Assembly: GCF_043555985.1 (NCBI RefSeq)
Contig: NZ_JBIGIC010000001.1
Location: forward strand, 620,001 to 684,000
Direction of reading: 5' to 3'
Source: Pelomonas candidula
GTDB lineage: Bacteria; Pseudomonadota; Gammaproteobacteria; Burkholderiales; Burkholderiaceae_C
Length of the DNA stretch: 64,000 nt
The notes under the pieces are model-generated. The model made no database searches and had not been told where the DNA came from. It saw nothing but the letters and a program-made list of their open reading frames with translations. Within the stretch, counting starts at the first letter, position 1. Each line of letters begins with the position of its first letter. Shown in pieces: positions 49,899 through 57,811 of the stretch. The position numbers and the translations under genes are program-made.

Positions 49899-50176
49899 CG
49901 GTGTTTCCCTTCAGGTGAGGTCGCCGAGGATAAGCAGCCGTCGTGACGATGGATAGCCGGCGCGTCCCGGCTTGGGGCTACAGCACCCCTTCGGCGCCAG
50001 GGCTGTTCCGTCGGCCGCTGGTGGCCGTGTGCCGCGTTCGAGGGCAGGACCGGCCCGGAAGAATCCTTCCGCCCGCGCGGAAGACACCCACCCTGCGGCA
50101 CTCTCGTCCCTTCCCGCAGCACCGGGAACCATGGCCGCCATGCATCAAGCCGATGCAACCGGCCCAAGGAGCCACC
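49899..50176. other. 278-base divergent gap between sodC and the SPFH gene
   Basis: No gene supported. It contains palindrome copy B (50056-50071) and a good ribosome site (AAGGAGCC) at the right end. The frame of the SPFH gene is open through it, but translates to Pro/Arg-rich sequence with no signal. Confidence 0.6.
50056..50071. promoter_or_regulatory. Palindrome CGGAAGAATCCTTCCG, copy B
   Basis: A 16-bp near-perfect dyad with exact match to copy A (48549-48564, opposite strand). It sits 106 bases before the SPFH start codon. The shared site suggests a common regulator for the two-component operon and the SPFH operon. Confidence 0.5.
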
Positions 50177-51445
50177 ATGCTGCAACGCCTCAAGACCCTC
50201 GCCGCCTCCCTCCGTCACGCCTTCAGCCGCGGTGCCAGCCGTGGGCTGGAGGCCGCGTCCACTGCCGCGCCGGGCGCCGGCCGTTCGCTGCGCCGCGCGC
50301 TGCCGCCGCTGCTGGCGCTCACGGCCGTGACGGCGGCTGGCTACGCCGTCGTCATGCACCCGCCCGTCCAGGCCGTGCCGCACGGCCAGGCCGCGGTGCG
50401 CACGAACCAGTTCAGCGGCGGTACCAGCGAGTTCCGCGACGGCAGCTTCATCCGCATCCCCGGCCTGCACGAGGTGCGGCTGTTCCCGCTGCGCGACCAG
50501 AGCTTCCGCCCCGAGGCGCTGGCCAAGGCCACCGGTCCGGCGCCGCTGCAGTCGGTGGAGGGCCTGTCGCTGGGCCTGGACATGACGGTTCGCTGGACGG
50601 TCGACCCGACCCGCCTGGCCGAGCTGTCGCGCAAGCTGCCGGACGACATCGAGGGCGACGTCATCAACCCTGCCGTGCAGGCCGTCGTCTACAAGCAGAT
50701 CGCCAAGCACACGGTGCGCGAGATCTTTTCCAGCCAGCGCGCCGAGATCGCCGCGTCGCTGGAGGCCGAGCTGCGCGCCCGGCTGGCGCAGGACGGCATC
50801 CAGTTGAAGGGCGTACAGATCGGCTCGGTGGACCTGCCGCCCGACTACCGCCAGGGCATGGACCGGCTGCTGGCCGACAGCCTGGCCAGCGAGCGCATGC
50901 GCTACACGCTGGAGATCAGCGAGAAGCGCGTCAAGGAGACCGAGTTCCAGGCCGCCGCCGACAAGGTGCGCCGCGAGACGGCCGCGGAGGCCGCCGGGCG
51001 CGAGCAGATCATCGCGGCCCAGGCGCAGGAAGAAGCCATGAAGCACGTGCTGCCCTTCAAGCAGAAGCAGATCGAGCAGCGCGCGCTGGAGGCCCAGGCC
51101 GAGAACGCCGCGCGCGTGAAGCAGGCCGAAGGCGCGGCCGAGGCGCGCCGCATCGAGGTGGCCGCCGAGGCCGCCGCGCGCCAGAAGCTGGCCGACGCCG
51201 AGGCCTACCGCGTGGCCCAGGTCGGCAAGGCCAACGCCGGCCAGATGGCCACCGAGGGCGAGCTGTTGACCAAGCACCCGTTGCTGGTGCAGAAGGCCAT
51301 GGCCGACAAGCTGTCCGACAAGGTGCAGGTCATCATCGCGCCGCCCGGCTCGGGCGGCTTCATCGGCAGCGCGCTGCTGGCCGGCGTGTCGCCGGCGCCG
51401 AAGGCCGCGCCGGCCGATGGCAACGCCGACGCGCAGAAGGAGTAA
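50177..51445 (+). CDS. SPFH/Band-7 domain membrane protein
   Basis: A 422-residue stomatin/prohibitin-like protein. Seen: one N-terminal anchor (LPPLLALTAVTAAGYAVVMH, about residues 40-60). A Band-7 domain follows (QAVPHGQAAVRTNQF, LSLGLDMTVRWTVDP, GVQIGSVDLPPDYRQGMDRL), then a long Ala/Glu coiled coil (residues about 255-370). The tail is Gly/Ala-rich (PPGSGGFIGSALLAG). Such proteins build large ring or cage oligomers on the membrane and often scaffold proteases. AAGGAG precedes ATG 50177. Six bases separate it from the next gene, its probable partner. Confidence 0.9.
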   Translation: MLQRLKTLAASLRHAFSRGASRGLEAASTAAPGAGRSLRRALPPLLALTAVTAAGYAVVMHPPVQAVPHGQAAVRTNQFSGGTSEFRDGSFIRIPGLHEVRLFPLRDQSFRPEALAKATGPAPLQSVEGLSLGLDMTVRWTVDPTRLAELSRKLPDDIEGDVINPAVQAVVYKQIAKHTVREIFSSQRAEIAASLEAELRARLAQDGIQLKGVQIGSVDLPPDYRQGMDRLLADSLASERMRYTLEISEKRVKETEFQAAADKVRRETAAEAAGREQIIAAQAQEEAMKHVLPFKQKQIEQRALEAQAENAARVKQAEGAAEARRIEVAAEAAARQKLADAEAYRVAQVGKANAGQMATEGELLTKHPLLVQKAMADKLSDKVQVIIAPPGSGGFIGSALLAGVSPAPKAAPADGNADAQKE

Positions 51446-51451
51446 ACCGCC

Positions 51452-52912
51452 ATGCGTCGCTTTGCTCTCGTCGTGGTGGCCGCCACGCTGGCCGCCGTCT
51501 TCATGACCGAGGCCCGTGCGGCCGAGTTCCCGCGCGCCGGGCTGGTGTCCCAGGACTCGCCGCTGCGCGGCGCGCCGCGCGACACCGCGTCGCTGCAGGC
51601 CCAGCTGGGCCGCGGCGAGGCGCTGGAGATCCGCGCCGAGCGCGGTGATCATTGGCAGGTGTGGGACTACCGCCGCGAGCGCGGTGGCTGGCTGCGCAAG
51701 AGCCAGGTACTCGTCATGCCGCGCGGCGACGGCGCCACGGCCGAGCTGTTGTCGCAGCTGCGCCTGGCTCGCCAGCAGTGGGGCACCGAAGGCCTCGGCC
51801 TGGGCCTGGCCGCGGCCTATGTGCAGGCGGCCACGCCGGCCGAGCTGGCCGGCCCCGGCGGCGCGGAGGCGCTGGACGCTTTTGGCACCTTCGCCGAGCG
51901 CATCGCCGACCGTGCGTCGTTGCCCAATGCCAAGCTCGGCGAGGGCCAGCTCGCCGCGCAGCTGGACGTGGCGGCGCGCTACGGCCTGAAGTTCGAGCAG
52001 TTCGACGCCGAGGACGGCCGCGTGCAGGTCTGCTACGACGGCGATGCCTTCCGCCGCGTGCTGGCCACCGCCGCGACGCCCGAGCAGCGCGTGCGGGCCG
52101 CGCTGGCCGTCACGCGGCCCGACTGCCTGAACCCGAAGGCCACCGTGCGCGAGCAGGAAGCGCGCGACCAGTGGCGTGCGCAGGTGCTGGCCCAGGTCGA
52201 TGCGGCGACGCTGCCCGTGCACTGGAAGAACCGGCTGCTGATGCGCCGTGCGTCCGTCTCCGCGAGCCTGGCCTTCGCGCAGGCCCGCCGGGGCGATGCG
52301 GTGCAGCCGCAGGCGCTGGCCGACTTTGCCGGCATCGTGCCGACGGAGCTGACCGAGGACGACCAGGCCGCCTACGCCGACGCCGCGATGCGCGTGAACG
52401 CCGCGCGCTGGCTCGGCACGGCACAGGCGTCGCGTGACTTCGGCGCGGTGCAGCTGGCGCTGCTGCCGGGTGCCGACGGCGAGCGCTGCGTCGAGCTGAA
52501 GGAGGGCAGCAAGCTGGCCGTACGCCGTTGCAGCTTCGGCCAGGTCGCGCTGGCGTCCGCGTCGCTGAACCGCGAGGGCCGCGCGCTGGCGCTGGCCGTG
52601 CAGCCGCTGGATGGCTGGCGCGAGCTGTGGCTGTTCGTCAAGGATCGCGAAGGCTGGCATGTCGAGGTCATGCCGCCTGCGCCGGCCCAGCCGGGCCTGG
52701 GCGTCGCCGAGTTCGCCGGCTGGGTGCCTGGCGGCGCGCAGATGCTGGTGGCACGCGAGTTCCGCGCCGAGGGCAAGTACCGCCGCAGCTTCGAGGTCGT
52801 GTCGCTGGCGACGCTGGCCACCGAACGCCAGTCCGCCGAGCCGGCGCTGATGGGGGCCTTCCAGCGCTGGAGTGACCCGGCCTGGCGCGGTGGCTCGCCG
52901 ATCCGGCGTTAG
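51452..52912 (+). CDS. Exported hypothetical protein with SH3-like N-terminal domain
   Basis: A 486-residue protein. Seen: a signal peptide (MRRFALVVVAATLAAVFMTE, cut after ARAA), then an SH3_3-like stretch (DSPLRGAPRDTASLQAQLGR, RGDHWQVWDYRRERGGWLRK). An all-helical middle (residues about 95-330) and a strand-rich C-terminal part follow. No catalytic motif. Six bases after the SPFH gene, so in one operon; it may bind the periplasmic face of the SPFH assembly or the cell wall. The stop overlaps that of the convergent kinase gene by three bases. Confidence 0.75.
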   Translation: MRRFALVVVAATLAAVFMTEARAAEFPRAGLVSQDSPLRGAPRDTASLQAQLGRGEALEIRAERGDHWQVWDYRRERGGWLRKSQVLVMPRGDGATAELLSQLRLARQQWGTEGLGLGLAAAYVQAATPAELAGPGGAEALDAFGTFAERIADRASLPNAKLGEGQLAAQLDVAARYGLKFEQFDAEDGRVQVCYDGDAFRRVLATAATPEQRVRAALAVTRPDCLNPKATVREQEARDQWRAQVLAQVDAATLPVHWKNRLLMRRASVSASLAFAQARRGDAVQPQALADFAGIVPTELTEDDQAAYADAAMRVNAARWLGTAQASRDFGAVQLALLPGADGERCVELKEGSKLAVRRCSFGQVALASASLNREGRALALAVQPLDGWRELWLFVKDREGWHVEVMPPAPAQPGLGVAEFAGWVPGGAQMLVAREFRAEGKYRRSFEVVSLATLATERQSAEPALMGAFQRWSDPAWRGGSPIRR

Positions 52913-54618
52913 GCGGCGAGGGCGAGCGACGCGGTGGCCTGCATCGGCAGCTCCAGCGTCGCCACCGTGCCCTCGCCCTGCCGGCTCTCCAGCTGCAGGC
53001 TGCCGCCCAGCATGCCGCTGACGAGGCTGTGGGCGACGAACAGGCCCAGACCGCAGCCGCCCTGGCCGAAGGTGGTCGTGAAGAAGGGCTCGAAGGCGCG
53101 GGCCACGTCGGCGGCGGGCATGCCCACGCCGTTGTCATGCACCTCCAGCGTCAGCCGCGCATCGCTGCTGCGCCGCGCGCTGACGCGGATGTAGCCCGAG
53201 CGGTCGTCGCGGAAGCCGTGCACGCAGGCGTTCTCCAGCACCTGCTCCAGCACCTGCTGCAACACCTCGGGGTAGCCGTCGAGCACGAAGCCGTCGGGCA
53301 GCTCGCAGGCCAGGCGCACGCGGTCCACGCTCAGGCGGGTCTGCACGCGCGCCCAGGCCAGCAGCACGGCCCCGCGCAGGTCGAAGCGCGAGCGCACCGC
53401 GCGGCCACTGTCCTCGGTGAGCTGCTTGAAGCGGTTGATGAGCCGCAGCGCGCGCTCGACGTTCTGCTCCACCAGCTCGGTGCCCGCGCGTGTCTGCGCG
53501 ACCCAGTCGGCCAGCTCCTGGCGCTTCAGCGGCGCGCCGTCGGCCATGCGTTCGGCGAAGCTGGCGCTGCCGTCGCGCAGCGCACTGGCGCTGAGCAGTG
53601 CGTTGCCCAGAGGCGTGTTCATCTCGTGCGCGATGCCGGCGAGCAACTGGCCCAGGGCGGCGAGCTTGCGGCTGTTGACGAGCTCGTCCTGCGTGGCCAG
53701 CAATTCCTTGGTGCGGGCCTGGACCTGGATCTCCAGCCACTGCGCGGCGCGGCGGCGCTCCTCGGTGCGGCGTTCCTGGTCGATGGCGATACCGGCCAGG
53801 TGGCTGGCGGCGTTCATCGCGGCCAGCTCATCGGGACTGGGCTTGCGTACCTCGCGGTAGTACATCGCGAAGCTGCCGATGACGCGCTGGTCCGGCCCGT
53901 GGATGGGCGCTGACCAGCAGGCCCGCAGGCCGTGGGGCATGGCCAGGTCGCGGAAGTTCGTCCACAGCGGGTGGGTGGCGATGTTGTCGACGACGACGAG
54001 GCGGTCGTCGAACATGGCCGTGCCGCAGGAGCCCACGGTAGGGCCGATCTCCAAACCCTCCAGCGACTGCAGGTATTCCGGCGGCATGCGCGGGCCTGCG
54101 CCCACGTGGGCATGGCGGCCATCCAGGTCCAGCAGCAGCACGCTGCAGTACAGGCCGTCGAACTGCGACTCGACGACGGCCGTCAACCGGTTCAGCACCT
54201 CGTCCAGTGGCCGGCCCGTGGCGACCATCTCCAGCAGCTCGTTCTTGGCCTGGTTCAGCGCTTCGGCGAACTGCATGCGGCTCATGTCCACCAGGCAGAC
54301 GGCCAGCTGCGGCTCGCCATCGCGCTCGCTCAGCGTCAGGTGCAGCACGTGGGGCCGGGACTCGCCGGTGCGGGTCTGGAAGTGCCATGGCAGGCTCAGC
54401 GAACCGGCCTGCTGCACCTGGGCCAGCACGTCGTCCAGCGTCTCGCCGGAGGCGCGGCCATCGGGCTGACGCAGCGGGCACAGCAACGCCAGTGGCATGC
54501 CGCGCAGCGCCTGCGGGTCGTAGCCCAGCACCTTGGCCCGGCCCGAGGCCGCGCCGATGATGGGCAAGCCAGGTGCGGCCTTCACGAGCAGTATTGCGAC
54601 ACGGGTCATGTCGTCCAT
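52909..54618 (-). CDS. Soluble PAS-GAF sensor histidine kinase
   Basis: A 569-residue cytoplasmic kinase. Seen: an N-terminal PAS region (about 10-115, IIGAASGRAKVLGYDPQALR, then LHLTLSERDGEPQLAVCLVD). A GAF domain covers about 135-285 (PTVGSCGTAMFDDRLVVVDN, and ACWSAPIHGPDQRVIGSFAM), then a coiled coil. The H-box GIAHEMNTPLGNAL has His near 324. HATPase motifs follow (QVLENACVHG, DNGVGM, EPFFTTTFGQGGCGLGLF). GAF of the SCGTAMF type often senses oxygen, nitric oxide or small ligands. No cognate regulator is adjacent. ATG 54618 and ATG 54609 are both usable. Confidence 0.9.
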   Translation of the reverse strand: MDDMTRVAILLVKAAPGLPIIGAASGRAKVLGYDPQALRGMPLALLCPLRQPDGRASGETLDDVLAQVQQAGSLSLPWHFQTRTGESRPHVLHLTLSERDGEPQLAVCLVDMSRMQFAEALNQAKNELLEMVATGRPLDEVLNRLTAVVESQFDGLYCSVLLLDLDGRHAHVGAGPRMPPEYLQSLEGLEIGPTVGSCGTAMFDDRLVVVDNIATHPLWTNFRDLAMPHGLRACWSAPIHGPDQRVIGSFAMYYREVRKPSPDELAAMNAASHLAGIAIDQERRTEERRRAAQWLEIQVQARTKELLATQDELVNSRKLAALGQLLAGIAHEMNTPLGNALLSASALRDGSASFAERMADGAPLKRQELADWVAQTRAGTELVEQNVERALRLINRFKQLTEDSGRAVRSRFDLRGAVLLAWARVQTRLSVDRVRLACELPDGFVLDGYPEVLQQVLEQVLENACVHGFRDDRSGYIRVSARRSSDARLTLEVHDNGVGMPAADVARAFEPFFTTTFGQGGCGLGLFVAHSLVSGMLGGSLQLESRQGEGTVATLELPMQATASLALAA

Positions 54619-54712
54619 CTCGGCCTCCGCTGAGTTGCGGCCTTATGCCGGAGCAATGCCGCTAGGCCCCCAACTGTGCCGCATCTGGGGGATGACGCAA
54701 CCGAATTCACCG

Positions 54713-54750
54713 GAGCCCCTCGTCCAGCCTGTTGCCGCTGAACACAGGCG
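54713..54750. repeat. Short intergenic repeat copy 1 (GAGCCCCTCGTCC...CCGCTGAAC)
   Basis: A block of about 37 bases before the first YCII gene. It shares GAGCCCCTCGTCC and CCGCTGAAC, at the same spacing, with 55189-55225 before the second YCII gene (about 29 of 37 bases equal). The first 12 bases also occur at 4787. Meaning unknown. Confidence 0.45.
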
Positions 54751-54842
54751 CGGCGCTCGGCCCGGATGCGCGGGCAACTGACATATCCGTGACACCGGTG
54801 CCGCCAGAATCTCGGCCATCGTTTCTCGACCGCGGACCTGCC

Positions 54843-55190
54843 ATGCCCCAGATGCTTTTCATCGTCGAACCCGTCGGCCAGCGCGCCGAGCGCGGCCGCG
54901 CCGCGGGCGAGGCCGTCTACCAGCGCATGCTGGACTTCACCGCCGAGCTGCAGGCCGAAGGGCTGCTGCTGGGCGTCAACTCGCTGGGTACCGCCGCGAA
55001 GCGACTGGCCAAGCGTGACGGCACTGCCCAGGTCTGGGACGGCCCTTTCGCCGAGGCCAAGGAGATGGTGGGCGGCTATTTCCTGCTCGACACCGAGGAC
55101 CCGGACGTCGCGCTGGCCTGGGCCGAGCGCTGCCCGGCGGCAGAGTGGGCGACGGTCGAGATCCGGGGCGTGGGGCCCTGTTACATGTGA
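54843..55190 (+). CDS. YCII/DGPF-domain protein 1
   Basis: A 115-residue YCII-related protein. Seen: PQMLFIVEPVGQRAERGRAA, the DGPF signature VWDGPFAEAKEMVGGYFLLD and the C-terminal EWATVEIRGVGPCY. DGPF proteins nearly always accompany ECF42 sigma factors; their biochemical role is unknown. Part of the cluster that ends with the sigma factor at 57812. The start is set by the family N-terminus at 54843. Confidence 0.88.
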   Translation: MPQMLFIVEPVGQRAERGRAAGEAVYQRMLDFTAELQAEGLLLGVNSLGTAAKRLAKRDGTAQVWDGPFAEAKEMVGGYFLLDTEDPDVALAWAERCPAAEWATVEIRGVGPCYM

Positions 55191-55225
55191 GCCCCTCGTC
55201 CGGTTGGGTACCGCTGAACGCGGGC
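55189..55225. repeat. Short intergenic repeat copy 2
   Basis: Partner of 54713-54750: GAGCCCCTCGTCC then CCGCTGAAC at identical spacing. It begins on the stop codon of the first YCII gene and ends about 40 bases before the ECF-type promoter. Confidence 0.45.
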
Positions 55226-55267
55226 CGGATACCCCAAGCTTCGAAATACGGGTAGTTACCCGAAGAC

Positions 55268-55294
55268 TGTCGAATCCGGCGCGCATGGATCGTC
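55268..55294 (+). promoter_or_regulatory. ECF-type promoter TGTCGA-N17-CGTC
   Basis: TGTCGA (55268-55273) and CGTC (55291-55294) are 17 bases apart, followed 61 bases later by the second YCII gene. As I recall, ECF42 sigma factors recognise TGTCGA at -35 and CG(A/T)C at -10; if so this is a textbook target for the factor encoded at 57812. Confidence 0.7.
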
Positions 55295-55355
55295 GTGGGA
55301 ATGAAGGCGCGAACAGACGACCGCGCCGCCTCAGCCATCCCAGGAAGGAAATGCC

Positions 55356-55760
55356 ATGCGATTCATGATCCAGGTCCGCGCCACTGCCGTCAGCGAGCGC
55401 GGCGACCCGCCCGGCCCCGAGTACGCCAAGCTGTTCGAGGAAATGGGCGCCTTCCACGGCGAGATGGCGCGTGCCGGCGTGCTGCTGGACGGCGCCGGCC
55501 TGCGCCCCAGCCGTGACGGCTGGCGCCAGCGCTACGAGGCCGACGGCCGCGTGCAGGTCATCGACGGCCCGTTCACGGAGTCCAAGGAACTGATCGCCGG
55601 CTACACGCTGATCCAGGTGCGCTCCGAAGAGGAGGCGCGCGCCTGGGCCAGCCGCTTCCCGATGCCGTTCGTGGGCATGGCCTGCGAGATCGAGGTGCGC
55701 CGGCTCTACGAGGACGCCGACTTCGCGCCCGGCGGCGACATGGCCTTGCGCAGCGAATGA
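55356..55760 (+). CDS. YCII/DGPF-domain protein 2
   Basis: A 134-residue YCII-related protein. Seen: MRFMIQVRATAVSERGDPPG, the DGPF box VIDGPFTESKELIAGYTLIQ and SRFPMPFVGMACEIEVRRLY. Good ribosome site AGGAAGGAA before ATG 55356. First gene after the ECF-type promoter at 55268. The following SRPBCC gene starts within 12 bases of its stop, so the genes to 57730 may be one transcript. Confidence 0.92.
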   Translation: MRFMIQVRATAVSERGDPPGPEYAKLFEEMGAFHGEMARAGVLLDGAGLRPSRDGWRQRYEADGRVQVIDGPFTESKELIAGYTLIQVRSEEEARAWASRFPMPFVGMACEIEVRRLYEDADFAPGGDMALRSE

Positions 55761-55771
55761 AGGGGGCGGCC

Positions 55772-56311
55772 ATGAGCAACCTCTCACTCATCCTCGTGGG
55801 TCTCGGCGTCGCGCTGCTGATGCTGCTGGCCTATGCCGCGACGCGGCCCGGCGAGTTCCGCGTCGAGCGCCGCCTGCGCATTGCCGCGCCGGCCGAAGCG
55901 CTGTGGCCGCTGGTCGGCGAGCTGCGCGGCTTCAACCGCTGGAATCCCTACGAGCGCAAGGACCCGATGCTGAAGAGCGCCTACAGCGGCGCGGCCAGCG
56001 GCATCGGATCGCGCTACGACTGGGACAGCAAGGCGGTCGGCACCGGCAGCCTGGAGATCACCGGCCAGCAGCCCGGCCGCGCCGTGCAGATGAGGCTGGA
56101 CTTCGTGAAGCCCTTCGAGGCCCACAACCAGGCGGAGTTCGCGCTGCAGGCCGCGCCCGATGGCTCGACCGAGGTTTGCTGGACGATGAACGGCCCGGCT
56201 AACTTCATGAGCAAGCTGATGGGTATCTTCATCGACATGGACCGGATGGTGGGCCGCGACTTCGAGGACGGGCTGCAGAACCTGCGCCAGATCGCCGAGG
56301 CCAGGCCGTGA
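55772..56311 (+). CDS. Membrane-anchored SRPBCC-family protein
   Basis: A 179-residue protein. Seen: an N-terminal membrane span (LSLILVGLGVALLMLLAYAA), then a START/polyketide-cyclase-like domain (FRVERRLRIAAPAEALWPLV, FNRWNPYERKDPMLKSAYSG, then VCWTMNGPANFMSKLMG). This is the SRPBCC small-molecule-binding fold. ATG 55772 follows AAGGGGGCG; the ATGA-coupled ATG at 55757 is the alternative. Lies in the ECF42 cluster; ligand unknown. Confidence 0.87.
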   Translation: MSNLSLILVGLGVALLMLLAYAATRPGEFRVERRLRIAAPAEALWPLVGELRGFNRWNPYERKDPMLKSAYSGAASGIGSRYDWDSKAVGTGSLEITGQQPGRAVQMRLDFVKPFEAHNQAEFALQAAPDGSTEVCWTMNGPANFMSKLMGIFIDMDRMVGRDFEDGLQNLRQIAEARP

Positions 56312-56422
56312 AGGATCTGCAGTTCGGGGTCGACATCGCGGGGCCCGCCGGCATGCACCTCGCCATTCAGCTGCGCAGCCGCGGAGCGATCGCCACAACG
56401 CCCATCTGACCGGGAACACACC

Positions 56423-56824
56423 ATGCAGATCAAGATTTCCACCGTCTTCGTCGACGACCAGGAGAAGGCGCTGGCCTTCTACACGGAGAAGCTCGGCTTC
56501 AGGAAGATGGCCGACATCCCGATGGGCCCCACCTACCGCTGGCTCACGGTCGTCTCGCCCGAGGGCGCGCACGGCGTGGAGCTGGCGCTGGAGGCGCTGG
56601 GCTTTGCGCCGGCCAAGGCCTTCCAGAAGGCACTTTACGACGCCAACATGCCCTGCACGGCCTTCATCACCGACGACGTCGAGGCCGAGGCGCAGAAGCT
56701 GCGCGAGCGCGGCGTCGTCGTGCGCGGCGAGCCCGTCGACATGGGCCCGATCAAGGCCGTCATGTTCGAGGACGGCTGCGGCAATCTCATCCATCTCGTC
56801 CAACCGCTGATCAAGCCGGAGTGA
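56423..56824 (+). CDS. VOC-family (glyoxalase-fold) protein 1
   Basis: A 133-residue vicinal-oxygen-chelate protein. Seen: KISTVFVDDQEKALAFYTEK, GFRKMADIPMGPTYRWLTVV, then FITDDVEAEAQKLRERGV and FEDGCGNLIHLVQ with a putative metal Glu. Members are glyoxalase/bleomycin-resistance-like; substrate unknown. GTGA coupling and a Shine-Dalgarno at its end lead into the next VOC gene. Three VOC genes in a row occur in this ECF42 cluster. Confidence 0.92.
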   Translation: MQIKISTVFVDDQEKALAFYTEKLGFRKMADIPMGPTYRWLTVVSPEGAHGVELALEALGFAPAKAFQKALYDANMPCTAFITDDVEAEAQKLRERGVVVRGEPVDMGPIKAVMFEDGCGNLIHLVQPLIKPE

Positions 56825-56829
56825 ACCTC

Positions 56830-57234
56830 ATGCACAAGCAGATCTACGTCAACCTGCCCGTCAAGGACCTGGCCAGGACCAAGGCCTTCTTCGAGGCCGT
56901 GGGCTATCGCTTCAACCCGCAGTTCACCAACGACAAGGCCGCCGGCATGGAGCTGGGCGACAACCTCTACGCGATGCTGCTGTCCGAGGACTTCGCGCGC
57001 ACCTTCACGCCCAAGGCCTTCCCGGATGGCAAGACGGCGACGACCGGCTGGGTGTGCCTCTCCTGCGAGAGCAGCGAGGAGGTCGATGCGCTGGTCGCCA
57101 AGGCCAGGGCCGCCGGCGCCACCATCCCGAGCGAGGCGCAGGACCACGGCTTCATGTACGGCCATGGCTTTGAGGACCCGGACGGCCATCACTGGGAGCT
57201 CGTCCACATGCGCGGCATGCCCCCACAGGGCTGA
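56830..57234 (+). CDS. VOC-family protein 2
   Basis: A 134-residue VOC protein. Seen: KQIYVNLPVKDLARTKAFFE, YRFNPQFTNDKAAGMELGDN, LLSEDFARTFTP, and the C-terminal GFMYGHGFEDPDGHHWELVH with metal ligands. This is the YdaE/lactoylglutathione-lyase-like subgroup. ATG 56830 has GGAG eight bases upstream; the GTG at 56821 overlapping the prior stop is an alternative. Ten bases before the third VOC gene. Confidence 0.92.
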   Translation: MHKQIYVNLPVKDLARTKAFFEAVGYRFNPQFTNDKAAGMELGDNLYAMLLSEDFARTFTPKAFPDGKTATTGWVCLSCESSEEVDALVAKARAAGATIPSEAQDHGFMYGHGFEDPDGHHWELVHMRGMPPQG

Positions 57235-57244
57235 GGAGCTTCCC

Positions 57245-57730
57245 ATGAAGATCCAGCAAAAGCTCACGCCCTTCATCTGGTACGAGAAGGGCGTCGAGGA
57301 CGCGGTGGCGCATTACCTGAAGGTGTTCGGCGACGGCCAGGTGACGCACACGCAGCGCTGGGGCGAGAACTCGCCCGGCGCGGCGGGCAGCGTCATGGTC
57401 GTGCAGTTCGAGCTGCTCGGCCAGCAGATGACGGCCTTCAACGGCGGCCCGCACTTCAAGCTGAGCGAGGCCTTCTCGTTGATGGTCGCCTGCGAGGACC
57501 AGGCCGAGGTCGACCACCTCTGGGAGCGGCTGCCCGCCGGCGGCGGCCGGGAGAAGGCGTGTGGCTGGGTGGAGGACGCCTGGGGCCTGTCCTGGCAGAT
57601 CATCCCGAAGGCCTGGTTCGACATGATCCGCGACCCTGACGCCGCCCGCGTGCAGCGTGTCTTCCAGGCGATCTGGCAGATGCAGAAGATCGACCTCGCG
57701 GCCCTCCAGCTGGCCTACGACGGCGCATGA
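57245..57730 (+). CDS. VOC-family protein 3 (PhnB-like)
   Basis: A 161-residue protein. Seen: QKLTPFIWYEKGVEDAVAHY, a PhnB-type core (VMVVQFELLGQQMTAFNGGP, FKLSEAFSLMVACEDQAEVD) and the C-terminal WVEDAWGLSWQIIPKAWFDM. PhnB-like VOC proteins are paired with ECF sigma factors in many genomes. GGAG precedes ATG 57245. The sigma factor gene follows after 81 bases. Confidence 0.92.
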   Translation: MKIQQKLTPFIWYEKGVEDAVAHYLKVFGDGQVTHTQRWGENSPGAAGSVMVVQFELLGQQMTAFNGGPHFKLSEAFSLMVACEDQAEVDHLWERLPAGGGREKACGWVEDAWGLSWQIIPKAWFDMIRDPDAARVQRVFQAIWQMQKIDLAALQLAYDGA

Positions 57731-57811
57731 CATGAATGCCCCCACGCGCACTGCGTTTGCTGCCTCCCGAGGGGGCGCGCCTGTGGCTTCGGGCGGCCGG
57801 GCGCCACGGCC

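Noticed and set aside
49943..50176. Upstream extension of the SPFH reading frame
   Set aside because: Pro/Arg-rich, no ribosome site, overlaps the palindrome and promoter region. ATG 50177 has AAGGAG at proper distance and is followed by a natural membrane anchor.
54667..54691. Inverted repeat CCCCCA / TGGGGG upstream of the PAS-GAF kinase
   Set aside because: Only 6-bp G/C-only arms, easily expected by chance in this composition.
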